64,000 nucleotides of DNA from Actinernus sp. WN-2022 (taxonomy: Eukaryota; Cnidaria; Anthozoa; Actiniaria; Actinernidae), in NCBI GenBank assembly GCA_030867875.1, contig JAOWCC010001589.1, positions 77,833,537 to 77,897,536 of the forward strand, given 5' to 3'. Below, piece by piece: positions 11,201-19,920 of the stretch. The position numbers and the translations under genes are program-made. How positions within the stretch are numbered: position 1 is the stretch's first letter; every line of letters begins with the position of its first letter. Below the pieces are notes generated by a model, which saw only the letters and a program-made list of their open reading frames with translations, did no database searches and had not been told where the DNA came from.

Positions 11201-14200
11201 GTTTTATGTCTTCTTGTAGCCAATTTTATAAGCTTTAAAATGATACATGAATGATTTATCTACGATGTTTCTTCGAGGCGCTACATAATTTAGACTGGAA
11301 ACGCACCCTGAAGGTATCCGGTAACCTTAAGTGCTTATTGAATACCTCGGATTCAGTAGAGCGCTGTGTGATATACATGGCTACTTATCGTTAAAGCTAA
11401 CAAAAACAGAAGCTTTTGAGTAGACACTGTTACAGCGCCTGTCATACTTACGTGATATGTACTGTGACTTGCAGTTTGGTGCCTGTCACTCAACCCAGCA
11501 TGTTTCTAATTGGCTGCTTTGGCTCCTAAACCATTCAAATGCTGAAGAAAGGTCTACAATTTGTCTTCATGCATATCTGGGTTGCATAAACATGAAAGCA
11601 ACTGTAAGATATCACTCAGTAGACTAAGGAGTAAATTGAAGGCTAACTATTTTTTATGATTTCCCTTATCTGTCACTGTCTTTGTTTGATTACGTATCCC
11701 CAGGCCCTTACGCCATTCCCGGCCGACATGATCAGAAAAGAACTCCAGAAATATCCCGCAGCTAAAGGCAAGTAAAGCGGAGTACAGAGTGGATTTCGTA
11801 CGCGTGGGCAAGTTACGGCAATTACTTACTGTACGACATGCCATGACATTGAAATGGTTTTCCATTGTTTGTGTCCTTCTGATCCAATCAAATGACAGAG
11901 TTATGGTACAGTAAGTTACAGTACGGTTACGAGAAGGCTACGGAAATGTCGTAATTTTCTGCCACTCATACGAAATCCGCTCTATTGGTTTACTGCATGC
12001 TAGTACGACGTGTCGAGTGCAGCCGGCCGTAAGTTTAAGAGCAATATATATGATGTTAAAGCCGTGCCCATATTGTTAGCCCCAGGCGAATGTTTTTGAC
12101 TTGGAACAAGAAATGTATTTTAAGTTCTCAGTACTTAGAGAGACCTTACACCCCGTCCACGCGAAAACGTTTTCAATTGACAACGTAAGCATTTTGTTGC
12201 GTTTTCATCTCGCAGTCCGACCACACGAAAACAATGTGTTGACGTAAAAAAAATATACAGAATGATCCTATCGAATATGTTCACATTACATTTTGTAAAA
12301 TGCTTCTCGGAGTTAGTAAGCGACAAGTGAGAATACATTATGGATGCCGTTTATAGATCATTTAAATTATGGTAAAAACTCACTTCAGACAGAGTCAAGT
12401 TCGTCAGAGTAGGAAAACTAAAACATATTCTCGACAGGGCTTGTATTAGCTGTATGTGGCTAATGGACTCTCTGCCCTTTGAAAATAATTTAACGTCGAT
12501 TTTAGGTCAAATTAAACTTGACTTGGTATCAACGAAATAAACTAAGAACATATCGGACGAGGAGATCACTTAACATCAAATCAAAATTGAGTCAAATTAA
12601 ACTTGGCTTGGAGAAATCCTCAATGATAGGTGCGGAACTACCTATCAACGAAATAAACTAAGCCCTTTTTTGCTCTGACGAAGGACTAGCGCTCGAAACG
12701 TCAGCTGCTACTCGCTTTCCACGGCGGTTAGCATACCTCAATCGACTTTAGTTGATTATATACCAGTGTTTATCTTCCCCGCCGAAGCAGACCAACACTA
12801 GTTTTTACAGGAACTAGTTACCTATCGTAAGAACTTATCGTAAGAACTTATCGGACGCGGTACAAAAGAGAGAGAAGATCACTTACATCAAATAAAAATT
12901 GTGAAACACCGAATAGCATTACTGACTAAACTTCGTTTAAGTAATCATGGTTTGCAAATCGAAATAGGACGATATTCAAGGCCCTTTTTCCAAGAATATC
13001 AACACGAGTTATTTTTCTTCAGAGTTCGTTTGGAGTCAAGAGGAGCACAGAAACATGGGGGCATGGACTTTCGTTTCGCCTCGATTTGAGAATATTCTTG
13101 GAGTCAAGGTAAGGACTGTTGGTGGGGACACAACCAGTTTAGGGAGAGTTGCATGATACGGGATGTACTTAAACTGCTAGCAAGTTCCTTCTATTCCGCT
13201 AATTTCTATATAAGCGCGAAGCCATGGCTGCATGAACATGGTTTAACAACATGGCTTGGTGTAGAGCGGACAGGAATTCCGCTCTAAACCCTGCCATGTG
13301 TTTAGCCATGTCGTCGCGCTTATATATATAGAAATTAGCGGAATAGAAGGGACCTGCTTGCATATAGGATGTACTAAAGGCTACTACTAAAGAACTATGT
13401 AAAAAGTCGGTAACATGTTTGTAAAATGCTTGCAAAGTGTCTGTGAATGTACACATTTACAGGGTTTTTTTCCCAAACATTTTACAGAGTAGAAAATGTC
13501 TCTAAATTTACCACTATGCTCTGTAAACTTTTTGTAAAAAAAACTGTAAATCTGTACATTCACAGACACTTTGCAAACATTTACGAAGTCTGTAAATAGT
13601 TCGATATTTCCAGTGCCAGCTGAGTCCCCACCCCCATGAACGCGCAAAACATTGGTCAAAGCCAACAGTTCCAATAGGACATTTGCATCAGTGATGACGT
13701 CACATACTACAACTACCAGAACTCTTTGCGCGAATCCTTTTGTTCTTTCACTGTGGGCCATTGTCTTGGAATTCTTAAAGGAATTTTAAAATCTGAATGA
13801 GAAAGAGAGTTTGAAAAGGATTCTGGTAATTGTAGTTAAATGACGTCATTATGACAATGTTCTATTGAAGACATTAGTCTGCCGTAGATCTGGATCCGTA
13901 ATGAGCAATTTCCCCTTATCTGAATACGTTTCTCCGCTGGTTTGATAGCCTGCGTGCAGACGTTCTCTTCGGGAAAGAGACCGTCTGCACGCAGGCTACT
14001 GGTTTGATACTTGTGGAGAAACAAACCGATAAATAGAACTATGCTACAGCTACAGAAACGGTGCTGATTAGCTAATTGAGACCGGAAGCGCAGGGGCAGA
14101 ATCAGCTGTTAGTGAATGAAGATGAAAGGCATCATCAGAAGTATTTAGCCGTTAGGTAACACAACTGTAAGTTTGCTAGTTTGTTTAAATCAAAGACAAT

Positions 14201-14551
14201 GGAGATTTGCAACTAGAACAGAAGGGGGGATCGGCGACGGTTGGTCCGAAAAATAAAACTAATTGAACCAAATAATAACTACTCAGTGTGTTTGTCATAC
14301 AGGAACCAATGCAGTAAAAAATCCAATGCTATACTCGTCTATATGGATAGTTATCCCCTAGATGAAAAACCATGTAGATAAGGACTACTAGATTTCGACT
14401 GAGTTGTTTTTTCTGTTTTTGCTTCCTGTAGCTGAGCTACATAGGACGAAGAGTTCTTGCCGCTTCAGCAGTGGGCATCCACAATATTCATAAACAGGAA
14501 GCAGAACAACTCCTACAAGCTACCTTCCCGAGCAACAAGAGCTCAAACTAG
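2115..14551 (+). CDS. DHTKD1: DHTKD1, 2-oxoadipate dehydrogenase E1 subunit (3' part, eight exons)
   Basis: Thiamine-diphosphate E1 subunit of the mitochondrial 2-oxoadipate dehydrogenase complex of lysine, hydroxylysine and tryptophan breakdown (family knowledge). Exons: 2115-2271, 4610-4710, 5627-5728, 7013-7075, 9240-9422, 11704-11767, 13023-13108, 14432-14551. They total 876 nt, 291 residues plus TAG, with every junction in phase. The first four exons carry the end of the pyrimidine-binding domain ([60 protein letters not shown]). The last four carry the C-terminal domain ([35 protein letters not shown]). [18 protein letters not shown] and the Cys of HSSCRIER favour DHTKD1 over OGDH. The N-terminal two thirds, including any targeting peptide, lie upstream. 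The introns are full of foldback elements; the sixth intron in the window has a GC donor. I found no canonical AATAAA close after the stop. Confidence 0.95.
2980..3300. repeat. Double inverted repeat in DHTKD1 intron
   Basis: actcagtcaataagcggtat ttatcatatgacc (about 2995-3027) inverts at ggtcatatgataaaaaaacc tattgaccgagt. A second inversion, accgagttaggtcgg with ccgacctaactcag, follows to 3293. Confidence 0.7.
3489..3990. mobile_element. Short relative of the 59.8-61.9 kb element
   Basis: The opening palindrome (ggttattacacagaaaattg ... cacaattttccgtgtaataa) and the closing block (cgtgtaatacgctcgcttat ... gccaagtcgtata) match 59788-59935 and 61790-61912. It has no helicase cargo, so it looks like a deletion derivative. 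Located in the intron 2272-4609. Confidence 0.78.
4436..4575. repeat. Foldback (inverted-repeat) element in DHTKD1 intron
   Basis: Two imperfect arms of about 60 bp meet around 4505. The left arm includes ttcgcatgatagcgaaactg and the right arm ttttcgctatcatgctcaac, its approximate reverse complement. It ends only about 35 bp before the next exon's acceptor. The two opposed open frames here come from this symmetry. Confidence 0.75.
4610..4710 (+). CDS. DHTKD1: DHTKD1 exon
   Basis: Acceptor tctgccag, donor gttggt; phase 1 in, phase 0 out. Encodes [20 protein letters not shown] and [12 protein letters not shown], a family signature in which the Cys replaces the Ala usual in OGDH. Confidence 0.95.
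4841..5358. mobile_element. Foldback element with internal 34-bp minisatellite
   Basis: About eleven copies of a 34-bp unit (gccgagtgattgttgtggat followed by ttctggaggcgcta) fill 4913-5285. Two inverted arms flank the array. The left arm (about 4841-4901) contains cttatttaccacgttttgcg and catggtcaacattgt. The right arm (about 5292-5358) contains acaaatgttgaccatg and aacgtggtaaataagagg. The array therefore sits inside a palindromic element in the intron 4711-5626. Confidence 0.85.
5627..5728 (+). CDS. DHTKD1: DHTKD1 exon
   Basis: Acceptor ttttccag, donor gtatag, 34 whole codons. Encodes [19 protein letters not shown] and HLLRQQ. The first ten residues ([10 protein letters not shown]) form the variable acidic linker also seen in vertebrate DHTKD1. 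Confidence 0.95.
5871..5976. mobile_element. 88-bp palindromic element with 9-bp target duplication
   Basis: The element, 5880-5967, begins TAGCCTGCGAAAACAGCCGC and ends GCGGCTGTTTTCGCAGACTA, forming near-perfect arms of about 35 bp. The 9-bp direct repeat ctaatccat lies directly outside both ends (5871-5879 and 5968-5976). The same termini and duplication length occur at 13937-14007. Confidence 0.88.
6523..6542. repeat. Perfect 20-bp palindrome
   Basis: ttaaggcaccggtgccttaa equals its own reverse complement. It sits in repeat-like sequence of the intron 5729-7012. No function is evident. Confidence 0.6.
7013..7075 (+). CDS. DHTKD1: DHTKD1 exon
   Basis: Acceptor cgttccag, donor gtaagt, 21 codons: [15 protein letters not shown] then LLLRLP. 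Its homologue in the family follows directly after HLLRRQ. A large minisatellite element starts only about 20 bp past the donor. Confidence 0.93.
7095..8876. mobile_element. Foldback element with large 48-bp minisatellite
   Basis: About 32 copies of a 48-bp unit (cagtgtgactactgtaacca plus gggccacttagacaacgaga plus actaaaca; some units are 47 bp) fill about 7100-8632. The left end (tattacagtgtgactactga) returns inverted at the right end (tcagtagtcgcactgtaata, to 8876). An inner pair, cattccaacttacg (about 8650-8661) and cgtaagttggagtg, also inverts. Unit variants recur at a fixed 620-bp offset (accagagcc near 7500 and 8120; actagacac near 7569 and 8189). The 16-residue repeat frames on the minus strand arise because 48 is a multiple of three. 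Confidence 0.88.
8995..9194. mobile_element. MITE of the 'tacggtacgg' foldback family, copy 1
   Basis: Arms tagagcaggtttcgtatgag and ctcatacgaaatctgctcta enclose runs of tacggtacggta and a conserved core (gaaatggtttcccattgttt, then gatccaatcaaat). It ends about 46 bp before the exon at 9240. Related copies lie at 11796-11985, 57186-57537 and 57692-57958. Confidence 0.85.
9240..9422 (+). CDS. DHTKD1: DHTKD1 exon (start of C-terminal domain)
   Basis: Acceptor cctctcaag, donor gtatgc, 61 codons. Encodes [36 protein letters not shown] and TAIIRLE. The FCSGKHYY block is diagnostic of the C-terminal domain of 2-oxoacid dehydrogenase E1 proteins. Confidence 0.95.
9820..11330. mobile_element. 1.5-kb element with 22-bp perfect TIRs starting TTAA
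   Basis: ttaaggttaccggatacctt plus ca (9820-9841) occurs as a perfect reverse complement at 11309-11330. TTAA at both outer edges would suit a TTAA target duplication, as in piggyBac. The bases after TTAA (GGTTACC) are not the usual piggyBac terminus, so the superfamily is open. I see no transposase. The largest inner frame (10101-10400, +) resembles nothing I know. The element lies in the intron 9423-11703. Confidence 0.6.
11704..11767 (+). CDS. DHTKD1: DHTKD1 exon with GC splice donor
   Basis: Acceptor gtatccccag. Encodes [21 protein letters not shown], matching the family's LCPFP segment. The reading phase requires the exon to end after AAAG, so the donor is AAG|GCAAGT, the preferred GC-AG consensus. 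The nearest GT, four bases later, would put the next exon out of frame. Confidence 0.88.
11796..11985. mobile_element. MITE of the 'tacggtacgg' foldback family, copy 2
   Basis: Degenerate arms (gagtggatttcgtacgcgtg, then ctcatacgaaatccgctcta) surround the same core as 8995-9194 (gaaatggttttccattgttt, then gatccaatcaaat). It starts about 28 bp after the GC donor of the preceding exon. Confidence 0.8.
12490..12815. mobile_element. Probable Penelope-like 3' tail fragment
   Basis: Contains ctctgacgaaggactagcgc followed by tcgaaacgtcagctgctact, a sequence I associate with tails of Penelope-like elements in invertebrates. A segment around caaattaaacttg and tcaacgaaataaactaag occurs twice just upstream. 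No RT is seen nearby. It lies in the intron 11768-13022. Confidence 0.5.
13023..13108 (+). CDS. DHTKD1: DHTKD1 exon
   Basis: Acceptor tttttcttcag, donor gtaagg; phase 1 in, phase 0 out. Encodes [19 protein letters not shown] and [10 protein letters not shown], the near-invariant WSQEE..NMG.W motif of 2-oxoacid dehydrogenase E1 C-terminal domains. Confidence 0.95.
13181..13360. repeat. Foldback element in DHTKD1 intron
   Basis: Arms of about 45 bp: caagttccttctattccgct leads in and agcggaatagaagggacctg leads out, with atttctatataagcgcg and its inverse inside. The flanks carry a similar ggatgtact on each side, possibly a degraded target duplication. Confidence 0.8.
13417..13590. repeat. Foldback element in DHTKD1 intron
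   Basis: Inverted arms gcaaagtgtctgtgaatgta and tacattcacagacactttgc, extended by ttgtaaaatg/catttacg outside and internal ctgtaaa/tttacag steps. Confidence 0.8.
13691..13850. repeat. Foldback element with TGACGTCA ends
   Basis: The left arm, gtgatgacgtcacatactac then aactaccagaactcttt, pairs with the right arm, aaggattctggtaattgtag then ttaaatgacgtcatt. Each arm carries TGACGTCA, a CRE-type palindrome, near its tip. It lies in the last DHTKD1 intron. Confidence 0.75.
13937..14007. mobile_element. 53-bp palindromic element with 9-bp target duplication
   Basis: The element, 13946-13998, begins TAGCCTGCGTGCAGACG and ends CGTCTGCACGCAGGCTA, leaving a loop of about 15-20 bp. ctggtttga lies directly outside both ends (13937-13945 and 13999-14007). 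It is the second member of the family at 5880-5967. Confidence 0.9.
14432..14551 (+). CDS. DHTKD1: DHTKD1 terminal exon
   Basis: Acceptor cttcctgtag; 39 codons and TAG. Encodes [20 protein letters not shown] and [12 protein letters not shown] then PSNKSSN. It matches the family's Y-x-GR...A.A.G...H..E end with a few extra residues at the C-terminus. Confidence 0.92.
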   Translation: MSYIGRRVLAASAVGIHNIHKQEAEQLLQATFPSNKSSN

Positions 14552-14569
14552 TGCAGTTTAGTAGTGTCA

Positions 14570-14860
14570 GTGTAGACTAGCCTGGTGGAAATTATTTTGG
14601 AATAATTTCTGGAATAATAGGTACATAAAAAAATCGGGAATTATTCCAGAATGATTGTGTTTTCAAACTCATGAATAATTAATGAGATCAACAGAAATTT
14701 GGCCAATGTTTTCGAGTTTTGTCAAGGTGCTCCCCTTCAAAAATTGGCTTTTTGTTTTCATGTCGCTAAAAAATATTTAACAATTATTCACCGAAATGGA
14801 GGTATCCACCACTATTCACCAACACTTCGGTGAATAATTGTTGCTGCCGCAGCGAGCGAG
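14570..14860. repeat. Repeat DNA after DHTKD1, with a 17-bp hairpin
   Basis: A perfect inverted repeat, aacaattattcaccgaa (14779-14795) and ttcggtgaataattgtt (14827-14843). It is preceded by AT-rich sequence with ggaataatttctggaataat. Confidence 0.65.
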
Positions 14861-15589
14861 CAAGGCAGCAGTTCTAATCTGTAAGCGGGTCCAAATCTCG
14901 ATATATATTTTTTACCACAATGCATCACTTCTATTGTCTTTTTTTACCACACTGATTTGCAGGCATCTGATCGTCACGCGACATTTAAACGAGGTGGAAT
15001 CTGCATTGTTTGAGCTAACTCTTTTTAAAATTTCTGTGTACGCAATCTTTGTGTAATCATGAATTTGTTGAAGTGTAGGCGAACTCTTTCTAACTCTGTG
15101 TGAACTATCAGTTTCCAAAGTGCAAGATCTCTCTAGTTATCAAGATGGTGAGCAGCAAATAATTTTCTTCTGTTGGCTTCGATAAAATCAAGCCGCCGGT
15201 TCAACACACTGAATTAGCATTTACAATCACATTCTCAGTTACAGTTCATTTCCGGTGTTAAACTTCACCGGGGAGAACAGTAGTTTGTTGTGCCGGAAAC
15301 TCTCAAGAAAATGTCGGGAATTGGTAGGCTCAGGGAATTTACCGGGAGATCGTTGATATGTCGGGACAAAACGAAAATATTTCGCGACAACTTTTGAGTT
15401 ACACACCACAGCTCAAACAGGATTCAGTCGCACGATAGTCCCAAAACTACAAACTGAATATATTCATCTAACACCTTGGCATTTTTATCACCCAGTATTT
15501 TTCCTGCCAAAGTACTACTGTAGGTTCTCTTCTAATACACTTCCTTAACTGAGTGTAGCAGCATCCACTACCTATTAGGTATACTAGTT

Positions 15590-15780
15590 TTAGTATATAC
15601 CACACTCCAGGTGAATAGCCAGCACCAAATAGTTATTTTATTTTCTGTCAAATAGACAAAAACTCGCGTGAGATGATCGCTGCTTTGCTCGGAGGTGAAT
15701 ATGAAAGCATATTCACTGTTTGAGTAGCCAATCAGAGCGCGCGAAAAGTGATATTCACTGGTGTGGTATATACTAATACA
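15590..15780. mobile_element. MITE with TATACCACAC termini
   Basis: tagtatataccacac near 15591 returns inverted as gtgtggtatatacta near 15775. Inner arms caggtgaata and tattcactg also invert. It contains gccaatcagagcgcgcg. Confidence 0.78.
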
Positions 15781-15788
15781 TAATATCG

Positions 15789-16641
15789 TACCGAAAAAGA
15801 TGGCTGCTGTACATTTGACCACAATTCCTTGCGAACCTAACACGGTCAAAATAACACGTAGAAATCCTCTCTTCTCTTCAATAACAGTGTATTGGCAACA
15901 GCACTTGTACTGGCTTGTTATTAGGATAACACGTAGAAATCTTATCTTCTCTTCAATGACAGCGGTGTATTGGCAACAGTATTTGTACTGGCTTGTTATT
16001 AGGATAATACGTAGAAATCTTCTCTTCTCTTCAATGACAGCGGTGTATTGGCAACAGTATTTGTACTGGCTTGTTATTAGGATAATACGTAGAAATCTTA
16101 TCTTCTCTTCAATGACAGCGGTGTATTGGCAACAGTATTTGTACTGGCTTGTTATTAGGATAATACGTAGAAATCTTATCTTCTCTTCAATGACAGCGGT
16201 GTATTGGCAACAGTATTTGTACTGGCTTGTTATTAGGATAATACGTAGAAATCTTATCTTCTCTTCAATGACAGCAGTGTATTGGCAACAGTATTTGTAC
16301 TGGCTTGTTATTAGGATAATACGTAGAAATCTTATCTTCTCTTCAATGACAGCAGTGTATTGGCAACAGTATTTGTACTGGCTTGTTATTAGGATAATAC
16401 GTAGAAATCTTATCTTCTCTTCAATGACAGCGGTGTATTGGCAACAGTATTTGTACTGGCTTGTTATTAGGATAATACGTAGAAATCTTCTCTTCTCTTC
16501 AGTGACAGTGTATTGGCAACAGTATTTGTACTGGCTTGTTTGTAAGATTTAAAACCTCCCTACTGCGACTTATAACGGATTTAAGGTTTTTTGCGCGCAC
16601 AGGATTGTGGGTAAAAGTTCAAGCCGCCATCTTTTTCGGTA
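15789..16641. mobile_element. Foldback element with 78-bp minisatellite
   Basis: Arms of about 45 bp: taccgaaaaagatggctgct at 15789 and gccatctttttcggta ending at 16641, with accacaattcc and ggattgtgggt further in. About nine copies of a 78-bp unit (acacgtagaaatcttatctt onward) fill about 15850-16540. The 263-residue open frame exists because 78 is a multiple of three. It has no start context, signal or family resemblance, so I do not call it a gene. Confidence 0.87.
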
Positions 16642-16655
16642 GGCGGTGGATTGTG

Positions 16656-17442
16656 TTGTAATATAAATTATGGGAGCATCCTAAGAACGCGTGATTTCAT
16701 TGGCTGCTCAGCGTGCTTGATTTTCTTTTATAATATAAATTACGGAAGCATCCTAAGAACGCGTGATTTCATTGGCTGCTCAGCGTGCTTGGTTTTCTTT
16801 TATTACATAAATTACGGGAGCATCCTAAGAACGCGCGATTTCATTGGCTGCTCAGCGTGCTTGATTTTCTTTTATAATATAAATTACGGGAGCATCCTAA
16901 GAACGCGTGATTTCATTGGCTGCTCAGCGTGCATGATTTTCTTTTATAATAAAAATTACGGGAGCATCCTAAGAACGCGCGATTTCATTGGCTGGTCAGC
17001 GTGCTTGATTTTCTTTTATAATATAAATTACGGGAGCATCCTAAGAACGCGGGATTTCATTGGCTGCTCAGCGTGCTTGGTTTTTTTTTATAATATGAGT
17101 TACTGGAGCATCCTAAGAACGCGCGATTTCATTGGCTGATCAGCGTGCTTGATTTTCTTTTATAATATAAATTACGGGAGCATCCTAAGAACGCGTGATT
17201 TCATTGGCTGCTCAGCGTGCTTGATTTTCTTTTATAATATAAATTACGGGAGCATCCTAAGAACGCGTGATTTCATTGGCTGCTCAGCGTGCTTGATTTT
17301 CTTTTATAATATAAATTACGGGAGCATCCTAAGAACGATTGATTTCATTGGCTGCTCAGCGTGCTTGATTTTCTTTTATAATATAAATTACGGGAGCATC
17401 CTAAGAACGCGCGATTTCATTGGCTGGTCAGCGTGCTTGATT
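16656..17442. repeat. 72-bp tandem array
   Basis: About eleven copies of a 72-bp unit beginning taatataaattacgggagca, each carrying gatttcattggctgctcagc. The long open frames of 24-residue repeats are by-products of the period. It abuts the preceding foldback element on one side and an inverted-repeat element on the other. Confidence 0.9.
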
Positions 17443-18108
17443 TAACAAATAAAGAAGCCTTAGCCATGTTTTATACTATCTTCTCAAACTCATTAATAAT
17501 TCATGAGAGTCATCCAATGGAGGAACTGTATTTGGTCACATGCATGGGTCTTGATACCGGGTGAAACCCTTGTTCGAAGCTTCGTCAGGTGGATGCATCT
17601 TGACATCCAATGAAACACCAGTTCCAAACGCACTAGTGTTTGATCATATTTCCAACGGCCTAGTGATCAATATTTCTTAATCATCATATTCATGAACCAC
17701 TAACTAATTACATACTGATAAACTACAAGTAAGGAGCGAAAAATAAAGAAATAAAGAATGACATAGAAAGAAAAAGTCTGCCTCCACTGGAGTTCGAACC
17801 ACGACCCTTCCGACTGCTTGTACATACTAACTTTTAACCACTACACTACTGGTATGCTACTTGAAATCACTGCCATCAAAAAAGAATAATAAGCCGTCTA
17901 TTGAATAATTAGATACAACAGTCAAACGGTAAACAATACTTGCTAATGAAGTTTGAAAATAACTTCTGTAAATTGTCGGTTTTGCATTCGCATGAGAAGA
18001 CATGTCAAACACTCGTTCGTCTTTCATCAGGGGATTCTTGTTCTCAAATGCCCATCGTGTTTTATGATAATATAAAACATGGCTAAGGTTTTTTTATTTG
18101 TTAATTAT
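17443..18108. mobile_element. Inverted-repeat element containing a SINE
   Basis: Arms of about 45 bp: ttaacaaataaagaagcctt then agccatgttttata at the left, and tataaaacatggctaaggtt then tttttatttgttaa at the right. Inside are a section related to the foldback at 41285-41428 (ggtcacatgcatgggtcttg) and the tRNA-like SINE. Confidence 0.75.
17778..17862 (-). mobile_element. tRNA-derived SINE (not a functional tRNA)
   Basis: On the minus strand, tagtgtagtggttaaaag resembles an A box and ggttcgaactcc a B box, spaced as in a tRNA gene. The T-arm and acceptor stems do not pair, so it reads as a SINE head or pseudo-tRNA. Confidence 0.65.
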
Positions 18109-18509
18109 AACAAATAACGTTGGGGGGAGAGAGAACCTCCGCGTGCAGGGTAGAACCAAACTTAATCTATTACGACGACACAATGCGCCTAGTACGTTAA
18201 TACCAAATGGGTGTGTAACACCCAACGCTTGTTTTTCTGAAAATTCATCGAAGATAAGACCTAGTACCATGACTGGAAAGAGCGCCTCAAAATTAGCCAA
18301 ATTTCAAAGTAATCGGATATATTTTCCCTCGGTGTTACGAGCACGCAAAGTTCGTAAAAATTACAAGAGCGGATTTCGATTGAGTGTTTGACGTTCAGTT
18401 TTCCTATTGGCTGTGAAAAATGTTTTGTGATTCTATCGATATCTATTAAATACTGCAGCACAAATCTCCTAGCGGAGTAACACGCCACAGGGGAGAAGTT
18501 TTGTTCTAG

Positions 18510-19270
18510 TTGGTATTTAGCTTATTCATGAACATAGTAGGCGAAGTACTCGATATTACGTGGTCTGAGAGGCTATTCCACTCAGGGATAGTTTAAAAAA
18601 AAAAAGAGTTTCTAAATTGTTCTGTGTTACAAGACAACTGTCGGAACTTGGTAGAGTTCGATCTAGTTCTATCATACATAGCCCGGCACGAGGTAATCTT
18701 CCTTTGGGATCTTTACAATACTATTGACGACTTTGAACAGTAGAATTAATCTTTAATTGCGCCTCCTTGTTTTGAGATCTTGCCATCCCAGTTGTTTAAG
18801 CATTTTGGAGACACTGCTATCCCATTGATAATTTGGCAATTTGCACATGTACATGTAAACCGTGCTGCCCTTCGCTGGATGCAATCTAATTTGAGTATGT
18901 CCTTATTCAAGTAAGGATCCCAGATCGTGCAGCAGTATTCAATGGATGATCTTATGAGTGGTATATATGCCAGTTCCTTTAACTTCTGTGGACACACCTT
19001 TAGGTTCCTTCTCAGGAAGCCGAGGGTGTCACTGATTTGCTCTTTTAGTGATTTTGTCAATATGTGGACTCTACTTCAAGTCATCACTTAATGTGATGCC
19101 CATGTAAGGGTGATCTTTAGCAGGGTTTAATTTGGACCCACCGATTGTGTACTCATATAGAAATGGGGTACGTGATCTATCTATACGGAGGGTATAGCAC
19201 TTCGTGGGGTTAAAACTCATGCCCCATCTCTCTGCCCAGGACATGAGTGCCTCCAGGATTAATCAGCCAA
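18510..19270 (-). mobile_element. LINE retrotransposon 3' fragment (end of RT ORF)
   Basis: Minus-strand coding remnant from the end of a CR1/L2-like non-LTR ORF2. In order: WAERWGMSFNPTKCYTLRID, YMGITLSDDLK, then after a frame break TLGFLRRNLKVCP, LAYIPLIRSSIEYCCTIWDP and IQRRAARF. A decayed tail follows with FRQLSCNTEQFRNSFF and SGIASQT. The RT catalytic part is absent. It is a 5'-truncated copy with frameshifts. Confidence 0.87.
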
Positions 19271-19338
19271 TCAAGTGCTAAACTAAAACCACGTGTCTTG
19301 GTCCATCACGCCATCCCGATTACGTTTACTTTTCCTCG

Positions 19339-19625
19339 TGATTGGTTCAAGTAAAACCAATCGTGAATTACTTCAGTTCGTGATTGGCTCGTTGTGTTGT
19401 TACTTGCTCGTGATTGGTTCAAGTAAAACCAATCGTGAATTACTTCAGTTCGTGATTGGCTCATTGTGTTGTTACTTGCTCGTGATTGGTTCAAGTAAAA
19501 CCAATCGTGAATTACTTCAGTTCGTGATTGGCTCATTGTGTTGTTACTTGCTCGTGATTGGTTCAAGTAAAACCAATCGTGAATTACTTCAGTTCGTGAT
19601 TGGCTCATTGTGTTTTCACTTGCTC
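19339..19625. repeat. 72-bp tandem array with ATTGG motifs
   Basis: About four copies of a 72-bp unit, gtgattggttcaagtaaaac onward, each with two ATTGG (inverted CCAAT) boxes. Both strands stay open for the whole array, so the frames are uninformative. Confidence 0.9.
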
Positions 19626-19920
19626 CTGTGTTTGGTTCTGTGATTATTCAGTTTGGTTTTACGACGCTCATTTGAAAACCGCTCTATCTGCGACGTGTTA
19701 CTAAGTTTTAGCTAACTGGAGAATACTGTCATATGTGCTGCTAGATCTAGCTAGGCCCAAAATCGTTCTAAGAATATAGTGGATGGCGTCCTCATCCTCG
19801 TTGGTGCTCTTTCTAGTCATGGTATGTTTTTTTCCCATTAAAGGTCGTCTTAGTGTTTTTACTTGTTTTATTAAAGAATATAACTTGGCTTAGCTGAATT
19901 TAAAGTGCATTTAAAGTTTG

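Noticed and set aside
15761..16552. 263-residue open frame of 26-residue repeats
   Set aside because: The 78-bp tandem unit is a multiple of three, which keeps a frame open by chance. It lies inside a foldback element and has no recognisable domain or splice context.
16651..17445. Long open frames of 24-residue repeats
   Set aside because: Product of a 72-bp tandem array; interrupted where units vary.
17778..17862. Functional tRNA gene on the minus strand
   Set aside because: A- and B-box-like motifs are present but the T-arm and acceptor stems do not pair.
19293..19643. Opposed open frames on both strands
   Set aside because: A 72-bp array gives open frames on both strands; no protein evidence.
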